From the NCBI GenBank assembly GCA_964458015.1, contig CAYWGR010000097.1, forward strand, positions 1 to 21,142: a DNA stretch of 21,142 nucleotides, in the 5' to 3' direction. The notes beneath the pieces are model-generated. The model saw only the letters and a program-made list of their open reading frames with translations, was not told the origin of the DNA and did no database searches. This DNA is from CAYWGR01 sp964458015 (GTDB taxonomy: Bacteria; Planctomycetota; Planctomycetia; Pirellulales; Thermoguttaceae). A program made the translations under genes and the position numbers. Positions 15,019-21,142 of this stretch are shown piece after piece; positions within the stretch are counted from its first letter, which is position 1, and each line of letters begins with the position of its first letter.

Positions 15019-18000
15019 TCACGTAGGTGTCTTCTCCGGTTGGTTGCCAGCAGGGAGACTACTGTTCAGCAGGTTGTCGATAAGCATCAGCAACTGGTCG
15101 GCGTTACCGCTCAGCAACGAATTGGAACCACCCCAGCCAATAATGCTGCAAGAGGTCACGACCAGCGTACCCTTGCCGATTTTCTTGGTCAGCAACGTGG
15201 AATAGAGCTCGCCATTCTGTTTTTTCACGGACACCCAATTCTCCCATTGCTCGGGATACGCGGGTTGATGCCCGTTGGAGGGCATCTGCCGGTTCTTCAA
15301 CAATGATGCTATGTCGTTGGGATACGTCAACCACTTGGCGGTGCGCGGCTGCTGCGGCTCCAGCTTGGGATCGACATCCCAGCCCGACCATCGCAGGTCG
15401 AGTTTCGGAGATTCGAAGTAGTGTTGCAGCGGCAGGGGGCCACTGGAGGTGAGTATCACAATCGCCCCTTGTTCGAGTTTTTTGAGCAACTGCTCGCGAT
15501 AGAAGGAAAGTGGAAACGTTGAAGGCGTGTGGCTGACGATAATCACCTGTGCGTTGTCGGCAACTTTCATGAAGGATGTTTCGTCGGCCATGCACATCAC
15601 GGTGTATCCGCCTTTGAAGATCTCGTCGCTCATCTCGGCAACGAGGCGCATGGGAAAGGAACATGGGCGGCAAGAGAAACCGACGGTTACGTTTCGCTCT
15701 CGTTCGACAAACCGCAACGGCGCGAAGGCGTTCCAATTCCACAGAATTTCTGCATTGGGAAACCCTCCGGTGGAAAAATCTTTTCGTTTGCCGCACGAAC
15801 GGCATGCGCTGAAGCTCCACTGACCGGCGTCGCGCGGCGAGCCGCCAAGCTCGGCAAACGGAATGGCAATCTCGTAGGTGTAGCCTGCGGCGTCGCGCGT
15901 CACGCGAGCGTCCCATTTCGGATTCCATGACACGTCGCGCGTGCCGGTCACGTCGGTGGCGTCGTAGCGCGACCCCCGCGGAGTCACGGAAAACTGGCGA
16001 AACCGCGCAACACGGATATCAGCCGGCGAGCAGATAAACAGGGTGACGGATTCATCCTCGCGGAAAATCGCTTCCGCATCGTGTTGCCGCTCCACGACTT
16101 CCAGACGGTCGATGTGCGGATCGCGGCAAGAGACGCGCACGTAGAGATTCGTCGGATCGTAATTCATCTCCAACGTGGTCGGATAGGTCGATTGGTTTGC
16201 CGCTGCGGCCAAATCCGGCAGCTTTACGGCTCCCGTGAAACCGCCCGAAGCAGAGCGGCGGGGCACGGCCAATTTCACCTGTGCGGCCTGATCTTTGCGA
16301 TACACAGTGCACCAGTCCTCGAAAAACTGTTTCTCCTCTGCGATCTGGCCAAGAATCTGCTTGCGACGGACCGAATCGGCCATTGCGCCCGCGGCGGCCT
16401 CTGCCCTTTGAAATAGGGATTTCATACGTTCGATTCGCTCATGATGGAGTAATTTCTCGGCGACGCCGACGTTGCCGATACCGTAGTGCACCAGATGGAT
16501 GTCCATGTTCGTCCACGCCTTGGACATCTCGATGAAGTAGCGGCTCATCTCTCCGCCGGCCGCGGCAAAGGCATGGTTGCAGTAATCGCCTATCAATGTG
16601 TCAACATCCGAGTCCGGCTTGGTGAGCGTTTCGGCATAGATGTAGTAGCCGAGCCGCTGGCGATTGTAAAGGGTCACTCCACCCTGGGCGCTGGAGGGTG
16701 TCTGCGGCAGCACCGTCATACCATTTCCAGTAATGAATACATTGTTGTTGCGGGGATTCATCTCCGGCATGACGAAGACAAGTTTCATCTGTTGGAATCT
16801 CCGCATCTGATCACCCAACATGTGGTAGAACGGCAGCATCACGGTCGATGGAAGAAACGCATCGAACTCATAGCCATAGATGCCGATCTTGATGCCCTTC
16901 TTCTGCCATGTATCGAGGCGGGCCAGTGAAGTCTGATTGCACGGACAATCCAGTGGGTGGACGTAGCAGCGGTCGTAGTGGCAATACTCGACGAAATCGA
17001 GTCCGCTTAGATCGCATTGAGGCGGCGGAAAATGATAGCCCTCATACGCAATCGAGGCGACTTTCAAGCGAGGATACTGGCTCTTGAGTCGGGCCGCTAG
17101 TCGCGACAAAAAACCAAACCACAAATCGGGGATCGACAATTTCGAGCACGCCGGGCATTGGCAATAGTTGCGGTTGTCGGAAGGAAAGAGGCTTAAAATC
17201 TCCATTTCCGGATGCTCGCGGCACACTTTCATGAAACTGTCAAGAACCAGGTCGAATGTGCGAGGATCGCTCCAACAAATCTGATCGACGATCCGCTTGC
17301 CATCACGCAGGGCAAATCGTTCGGGCTCGCTTTTGAATAATTCCGGCGGCAAGGTGGCATTGTGGTTGGAAAACATGATGTGCATACCTCTCACACGACG
17401 CTCTTGAATCGACTCGGGCTTCATGCCTTGATCGGATCGCAGAATATTGAGCTTGTGGCGGCTCATCCACGTTTCCGTCTCCCGATCGGCGCCGCCCCAG
17501 ACACCGCATAAGTGAAATCCGCGATATTGGATCGTTGCCCGCCAGTCGAGTTTCACGCCTTCGACGTTCAACTTCTGTAGGTGCGGAACAAATTCGCCGT
17601 CGGATCCGGCCCAAAGCCAACGCACGCCGCAGCTCTCCTGCAAAAACGTATAAACCGCGTACAATGCGCTGCGGGGATTGTTGCCGACTAGCCACAGGTA
17701 GTCTGTTCCGCCGCGAACCGCTAGTTGATCGGTCTCGGCATCGCCGAGCCCCCACTCCTTTTCGTGTGATCGAAACAACTCGACGGATTGCGGAGTGCCG
17801 ATCGCAATGTTCCCTTTTCCGGCGGCCACGGCTCCGGTTTTTTCGATCGGCAGCTTGACGCCGCTTATCAGTTCCAAATAGTGTTGCAATTCGCTAGCGG
17901 CCAGCTCTTCGGTCGGATCGGGCGTAGTCGGCAGAACGATTTTCCAAGTTGAATCCAAGTCGCTCGCCGCAGTAGGGCTCGCTACGAAAATCAACAGCAG

Positions 18001-18030
18001 GAACAACGATTTATGAAGTCGATTCAGCAT
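15019..18030 (-). CDS. Secreted DUF4838 protein with CBM9-like domain
   Basis: ATG 18030 gives 1003 residues starting with a signal peptide (MLNRLHKSLFLLLIFVASPT, AAS). A longer frame to 18174 is basic, Pro/Arg-rich and unlikely. Residues about 28-160 resemble the alpha-glucuronidase N-terminal domain (EELAASELQHYLELISGVKL). Residues 165-480 form the DUF4838 core with the signature SDNRNYCQCPACSKL (284-298) and KVASIAYEGYHFPPP. Residues 600-790 look like a CBM9-type carbohydrate-binding domain (LYVRVSCRDP, DESVTLFI, YTYEIAIPFAELGG). Residues 800-990 resemble a glutaminase-like alpha/beta domain (AQVIIVSHTPSTFP, GKGTLVVTSCSIIGWGG). DUF4838 proteins are found among secreted polysaccharide-degrading proteins, but the reaction is not established. 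It lies 248 bp after DUF1559 gene B, in module B. Confidence 0.85.
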   Translation of the reverse strand: MLNRLHKSLFLLLIFVASPTAASDLDSTWKIVLPTTPDPTEELAASELQHYLELISGVKLPIEKTGAVAAGKGNIAIGTPQSVELFRSHEKEWGLGDAETDQLAVRGGTDYLWLVGNNPRSALYAVYTFLQESCGVRWLWAGSDGEFVPHLQKLNVEGVKLDWRATIQYRGFHLCGVWGGADRETETWMSRHKLNILRSDQGMKPESIQERRVRGMHIMFSNHNATLPPELFKSEPERFALRDGKRIVDQICWSDPRTFDLVLDSFMKVCREHPEMEILSLFPSDNRNYCQCPACSKLSIPDLWFGFLSRLAARLKSQYPRLKVASIAYEGYHFPPPQCDLSGLDFVEYCHYDRCYVHPLDCPCNQTSLARLDTWQKKGIKIGIYGYEFDAFLPSTVMLPFYHMLGDQMRRFQQMKLVFVMPEMNPRNNNVFITGNGMTVLPQTPSSAQGGVTLYNRQRLGYYIYAETLTKPDSDVDTLIGDYCNHAFAAAGGEMSRYFIEMSKAWTNMDIHLVHYGIGNVGVAEKLLHHERIERMKSLFQRAEAAAGAMADSVRRKQILGQIAEEKQFFEDWCTVYRKDQAAQVKLAVPRRSASGGFTGAVKLPDLAAAANQSTYPTTLEMNYDPTNLYVRVSCRDPHIDRLEVVERQHDAEAIFREDESVTLFICSPADIRVARFRQFSVTPRGSRYDATDVTGTRDVSWNPKWDARVTRDAAGYTYEIAIPFAELGGSPRDAGQWSFSACRSCGKRKDFSTGGFPNAEILWNWNAFAPLRFVERERNVTVGFSCRPCSFPMRLVAEMSDEIFKGGYTVMCMADETSFMKVADNAQVIIVSHTPSTFPLSFYREQLLKKLEQGAIVILTSSGPLPLQHYFESPKLDLRWSGWDVDPKLEPQQPRTAKWLTYPNDIASLLKNRQMPSNGHQPAYPEQWENWVSVKKQNGELYSTLLTKKIGKGTLVVTSCSIIGWGGSNSLLSGNADQLLMLIDNLLNSSLPAGNQPEKTPT

Positions 18031-18278
18031 GGATCTCTCTCTGTATTGATCGTGTGGATGAAAAAAATGACAACATGCGAACACTGGATTTGGCAACGGG
18101 GAAGGAACACGGCGGGAACGCTGAAAGCTAGGGTCGAGTCTTGATCTTCTTGACCATAAGCCAACTCGGCGCACTTAGGGGGGGCGGTGTGTTATTCAAT
18201 CTTGCATTATTCGTCCTCGATCATTTCATAGTGTCTCCCTGGAACAGTTTCTTGTGCAAATTATCGGGCAGATGCAAC
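18031..18278. other. 248-bp spacer between DUF1559 gene B and DUF4838 gene
   Basis: No gene, strong terminator or repeat is seen. There is a run of seven G at about 18178-18184. The length would allow a separate promoter for the carbohydrate-active genes of module B, but none stands out. Confidence 0.4.
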
Positions 18279-19397
18279 TCAAAACGCATCGGCCGAGATT
18301 GGCTCGCTGTCGGCCGAGGCCATCAGACGGTCCCAAACGGACAGGGCATCGGATGAACTTCGCGTGATTTGAATGAAGTCACCGATCCAATGGACACTGC
18401 CGTCGGCAAAACAAAGATTAGCGCCGCCTGCGTGCATGCTGCATACCCGCTGCTGATTGGTGCCCGAGCCTGGATAGGCGGTCATATTCAGGTCGGCCAG
18501 CGAGGGACAATTGTCCCAGGAGGAACAACCATAGGCAGCGGCCAATTTATCGGCGTAGCGTGCGTTGTCGGCGGCGATGGAGGGATTGTTCGTGCCGGGC
18601 GTGTCGGTGGCGGGCCAGCCATGTGCCCAAAGGCTGCTCGACGCGTCCCCTTTGGCCCAGGTGCCGCGATCATCCAATTCGGCCACCCCGGCACGGATTT
18701 CACCCAACAGCGCGGTGTTGCTGGCCCCGTCGCGGATTTGCGCCATCGTGACCGAAATATTCGCTCCCATCACGCCCCGCATCCGACTGTTCTGCCACGA
18801 CGAGTGTGGGCCGACGCTTTGCCAACGATCGTCGATTTCGTTGTAATTCATGGGCCCCGAGCAGGCGTTGGCGGCATAGTTGCCTCGTGCCCAGCCGTCG
18901 CCGATACTGGTGTCGCCGGCCTTCGATCCGCTGAACGGCACCTGATTGAAGCTATCACTGGGACAGAGCAAGATCGGCAGACGCGTGCCGCGGAAAATTG
19001 CGTTGGCGTTATCCGTCAAATACGCGGTGCGATCACAGTTGTCGTAAAGCATTTGCATTTCCAAGTATGGCAGTACCAACGCGACCCAGTTCGGCCGCAG
19101 ATGGGCCGTATTGTAATAGGGCAATGTGATCAGATCCGCGGTATCCCACTGCGAGGATGGTGGAAAAATCGAATTTGCCGATTCATATTGCAACACGGCC
19201 AACGCAACTTGTTTGATGTTGTTGCTACACTGCAGTCGCCGCGCAGCCTCTCTTGCTGCTTGAACGGCCGGCAAAAGCAACGAGATCAAAATGCCGATAA
19301 TCGTAATGACGACCAATAGCTCGATAAGCGTAAAACCCTGTAGGGTTTTTGGGATTCTGGGATTTCGGGATTTGGAAAGTTCATTAGGTCTGCGCAT
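18279..19397 (-). CDS. DUF1559 pseudopilin-like protein (module B)
   Basis: This 372-residue protein starts at ATG 19397. The leader MRRPNELSKSRNPRIPKTLQ ends in G|FTLIELLVV, a prepilin peptidase-type site, followed by ITIIGILISLLLPAVQAARE and AARRLQCSNNIKQVALAVLQ. Later family marks are ILLCPSD, ISVTMAQIRDGASNTALLGE and the H-x9-DG motif SMHAGGANLCFADGSVHWIG near the C-terminus. It should be a membrane-anchored, pseudopilin-like protein; DUF1559 function is not well established. It is the intact paralogue of the gapped module A gene. Part of the leader (KSRNPRIPK) is encoded by a degenerate AAATCCC repeat. A TTG-initiated frame to 19448 has no ribosome site and reads through the spacer repeat. 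Confidence 0.92.
   Translation of the reverse strand: MRRPNELSKSRNPRIPKTLQGFTLIELLVVITIIGILISLLLPAVQAAREAARRLQCSNNIKQVALAVLQYESANSIFPPSSQWDTADLITLPYYNTAHLRPNWVALVLPYLEMQMLYDNCDRTAYLTDNANAIFRGTRLPILLCPSDSFNQVPFSGSKAGDTSIGDGWARGNYAANACSGPMNYNEIDDRWQSVGPHSSWQNSRMRGVMGANISVTMAQIRDGASNTALLGEIRAGVAELDDRGTWAKGDASSSLWAHGWPATDTPGTNNPSIAADNARYADKLAAAYGCSSWDNCPSLADLNMTAYPGSGTNQQRVCSMHAGGANLCFADGSVHWIGDFIQITRSSSDALSVWDRLMASADSEPISADAF
19343..19377. repeat. AAATCCC-type repeat inside DUF1559 gene B leader
   Basis: The plus strand reads GGGATTCTGGGATTTCGGGA followed by TTTGG. It encodes the leader residues SKSRNPRIPKT just before the prepilin motif. Part of it (19360-19373) can pair with 19418-19430 across the start codon. 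Confidence 0.6.
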
Positions 19398-19402
19398 AAC
19401 AT

Positions 19403-19408
19403 CTTCCC
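19403..19408 (-). promoter_or_regulatory. Ribosome binding site of DUF1559 gene B
   Basis: The minus strand reads GGGAAG, 5 nt before ATG 19397. It sits in the loop between two complementary repeat arms (19360-19373 and 19418-19430). Confidence 0.45.
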
Positions 19409-19450
19409 AAATTTTATAAATCACAAATCCTAGATCACCAAATCCCAAAC
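19405..19450. repeat. Degenerate repeat in the PEP-CTERM to DUF1559 spacer, module B
   Basis: The minus strand reads GGTTTGGGATTTGGTGATCT then AGGATTTGTGATTT. It aligns by eye with the module A spacer (6437-6470), which has GATTTGTTGATGTAGGATTT at the same place after the PEP-CTERM stop codon. Confidence 0.55.
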
Positions 19451-20098
19451 CTATCGCTTCTTCCGCCAGGCATAGGCCAACAGGCCGATCATGCCAGTAA
19501 CGAGTAATGCAACTGTACTTGGTTCCGGTGTGGCGGTAAGCTGCACGTTGTCGAAATGCCCTTGAATGCCCCAGCTAACCAGTTCCACTCGAAGGTAATT
19601 GCCCAAACCTGCGGGATTGGAGTCCGTCTCGAATGTCGCGGTCCAGAGCTGCCATTCTCCTTGGGACATCCAAGGACAGATGTAGGAGGCTTTGGATAGC
19701 CGATTCACGCCATATTCGCTGCCATAACCAAGATGGATTTCGCCTCCGCCAAAACTAAGATCGTTCCGAGCGCCCACATACACGGATAGCGTATAGGTCG
19801 TATCGGCTGCAAGCTTAGTATTGAGAACCTGATAGAAGTAACCGCTGTTGGCGTACACAGCTTGCTTGCCATCGGGCATCGAATCGAGCTTGTCGTTGTA
19901 ATCGATGTTTTCATAGCCAGTGGTGTCGCCGCCCATCCATGAGTCTGGGAGACCGCCAGTCGCACTGATTGTCAACAGGGGGTTTTCAAAACTCGCGTTC
20001 TCGATTGGAATAATCATGTCGGCCTGGGCCAAACCTATCGAGGTCAACATCATAATCACTGCTGCTGCAACGATCTTTTTCGAATTGCTCATCACCAT
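19451..20098 (-). CDS. PEP-CTERM protein with jelly-roll-like ectodomain (module B)
   Basis: This 215-residue protein has a signal peptide (MVMSNSKKIVAAAVIMMLTS to about QA at 26). The ectodomain opens with IPIENASFENP and GGLPDSWMG and includes YQVLNTKLAADTTYTLSVYV (residues 89-108). It ends in HFDNVQL, the pattern of CBM4/9-like galactose-binding jelly rolls. The C-terminus is a PEP-CTERM signal: PEPSTVALLVTGMIGLLAYA then WRKKR. It should be sorted by an exosortase to the cell surface or matrix; none is encoded here. The start is ambiguous between ATG 20098 and ATG 20092; AAAGAG suits the first better. It lies 36 bp after the FecR gene. The sorting tail is almost the same as in the module A PEP-CTERM protein while the ectodomain is unrelated. 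Confidence 0.87.
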   Translation of the reverse strand: MVMSNSKKIVAAAVIMMLTSIGLAQADMIIPIENASFENPLLTISATGGLPDSWMGGDTTGYENIDYNDKLDSMPDGKQAVYANSGYFYQVLNTKLAADTTYTLSVYVGARNDLSFGGGEIHLGYGSEYGVNRLSKASYICPWMSQGEWQLWTATFETDSNPAGLGNYLRVELVSWGIQGHFDNVQLTATPEPSTVALLVTGMIGLLAYAWRKKR

Positions 20099-20134
20099 GA
20101 CAAATACTCTTTCTGCCGCAAGGGCAAATTGGGG

Positions 20135-21142
20135 TTATAAGGCCTTGCCTGCCGGTACCTCCGGCGATGACAATATGCCTTGGCTATTGATCGTATTCTT
20201 TGGCAGGCTTAACCTGTTTTCAGTTGTTGTGGATCGCCCAATCACGTCGATTTCTCGATACACGCATCCCGGGCGTTGGTTCAAATTTATGAGTTCGATT
20301 GTGTCATAGAATGTGAATCGGATCCGGCTGACATGGATGGCCAGAGGCTCGCCGACGATGCGGTTTTGAATGCGGCTTCGGGCCTCCCAGAACCCTTTGT
20401 CCTGGAGCGCGGAATGATCATAAGACACCACCGGCAGCCAGCTTTCATGGCCGACTTGTGAAAATTCGACCTTGTATTTCTGGCCCGCCCGCATCCAAAA
20501 ATAGCCGGTATACAGATCAATGGCGTTGATCGTGTATCCTTCACGATTTTGGGTCGTGTCAAGCACAAACGTGAGGCTTTTGCCGTCACGAGGCGTATAA
20601 CTAAATTTGTTGCTGTCGATATTTACGTCTTCATTATTTGGCCCGTATAACGTGCCGTCAAACAGCCTCGATGGTGTAGCGCTGAGTTCGTATCTCGGCG
20701 GTTCAGGATCGTCGTTGATGACCTCTGCCAGGCTGGTCTGGAGCAAGTCATCCTTTGCCGGAGAGAGCGAACCTTGCGGCCGCATTCCGGACCACTCGAC
20801 GACAGCGCCGGCGCGTAGCGATGGCTTTGGCAACACGTAGACGAATTGCTTTGCGTTGCTGTGCAATGTAGTAATCTTCCGTGTGCCTGCCTCGATACGG
20901 GCGGCATTCCGGGAACCATCTGCTTGAAGGCAAACGTGGTTTGCGTCTTCATTGGCCACAACATCGACCGCTCCGGTCTTCACATGAATCACGGAATCGC
21001 CTTCCTTGGTCACCTCGACGCCAAATTCGGTGCCGAGATCGGTAACCGTGGCGGTAGGAGTGTGGATGACGAAGGGATTAGGGATTAGGGATTGGGGATT
21101 GGAAATTTGGGATTTGTTGATTTGGGATTTGGGATTTGCTTC
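20135..21142 (-). CDS. FecR-domain protein (module B), 5' end outside window
   Basis: The frame is open from the window edge to the stop at 20135, giving 335 residues. It begins in the repeat-encoded segment (EANPKSQINKSQISNPQS), then continues FVIHTPTATVTDLGTEFGVE, the FecR hallmark, and HVKTGAVDVVA. The remaining ~230 residues form the same C-terminal domain as in FecR A: DLLQTSL, FDGTLYGP, GYTINAIDLYTG, YKVEFSQVG, GFWEARSRIQNR, RIRFTFYD and YREIDVIGR. The N-terminal helices and membrane segment expected from the paralogue lie beyond 21142. An apparent GTG start at 21013 is internal to the FecR domain and should not be used. It is the most upstream gene of module B in this window; an ECF sigma gene probably precedes it by analogy. 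Confidence 0.88.
   Translation of the reverse strand, partial: EANPKSQINKSQISNPQSLIPNPFVIHTPTATVTDLGTEFGVEVTKEGDSVIHVKTGAVDVVANEDANHVCLQADGSRNAARIEAGTRKITTLHSNAKQFVYVLPKPSLRAGAVVEWSGMRPQGSLSPAKDDLLQTSLAEVINDDPEPPRYELSATPSRLFDGTLYGPNNEDVNIDSNKFSYTPRDGKSLTFVLDTTQNREGYTINAIDLYTGYFWMRAGQKYKVEFSQVGHESWLPVVSYDHSALQDKGFWEARSRIQNRIVGEPLAIHVSRIRFTFYDTIELINLNQRPGCVYREIDVIGRSTTTENRLSLPKNTINSQGILSSPEVPAGKAL
21072..21142. repeat. AAATCCC repeat inserted in frame in FecR gene B (runs off the window)
   Basis: These 71 bp match 8335-8405 with one base difference (GGGATTAGGGATT in place of GGGATTGGGGATT, changing Pro to Leu in the encoded peptide). The GGTCAGT-type tail seen in gene A would lie just beyond the edge. 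Confidence 0.9.

Noticed and set aside
18031..18174. 48-residue N-terminal extension of the DUF4838 protein
   Set aside because: It is Arg/Pro/Ser rich and would place the signal peptide in the interior; the ATG at 18030 begins the signal peptide.
18369..19319. Plus-strand open frame of 316 residues
   Set aside because: It is antisense to the DUF1559 gene, whose family motifs are clear; the composition (Gly, Val, Arg rich) is that of a shadow.
20135..21013. FecR gene B starting at the GTG at 21013
   Set aside because: The FecR hallmark DLGTEFGVE and the repeat-encoded segment lie upstream in the same open frame, so the gene continues past the window edge.

Overview
The window looks like planctomycete chromosome, most probably from the Pirellulales or a relative. 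Three traits point that way: DUF1559 pseudopilins with the FTL[IV]ELL leader, PEP-CTERM proteins, and an ECF sigma factor overlapping a FecR-type membrane protein. An AAATCCC/GGTCAGT-type repeat is also present. The taxon is an inference from gene content, because there is no rRNA or other marker. Every supported gene lies on the minus strand, so the window reads from right to left. There is one 10-N assembly gap at 5797-5806. I saw no tRNA, rRNA, CRISPR array or insertion sequence.

Layout in transcription order. Module B (21142 to 10386): a FecR-domain protein cut by the window edge; a PEP-CTERM protein with a jelly-roll-like ectodomain; a DUF1559 pseudopilin; a DUF4838/CBM9-like protein; a GH3 glycosidase; and a secreted (alpha/alpha)6-barrel glycosidase-like protein. 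A 673-bp stretch without a convincing gene follows (9713-10385) and probably holds the promoter of module A. Module A (9712 to 1): an ECF sigma factor overlapping a FecR-domain protein by 4 bp; a LamG-like PEP-CTERM protein; a DUF1559 pseudopilin broken by the assembly gap; a secreted beta-helix protein; a secreted GH42-like protein; and a uroporphyrinogen-decarboxylase-like protein cut by the left edge.

The two modules therefore share the order (sigma)-FecR-PEP-CTERM-DUF1559-secreted carbohydrate-active proteins, but differ in the carbohydrate-active part. A reasonable inference is that these are two polysaccharide-responsive gene clusters. The sigma/FecR pair would sense or regulate, the PEP-CTERM and pseudopilin proteins would be surface or envelope parts, and the hydrolases would process a glycan. 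No transporter of the SusC/D or TonB-dependent type is seen.

The most striking sequence feature is a 71-bp repeat inside the coding sequence of both FecR genes, at the same codon position and in frame. The two copies differ at one base, while the neighbouring coding DNA is only about two-thirds identical by eye. Degenerate relatives of the repeat surround the start codons of both DUF1559 genes. Two hydrolases also show substitutions at positions normally important for catalysis or substrate binding.
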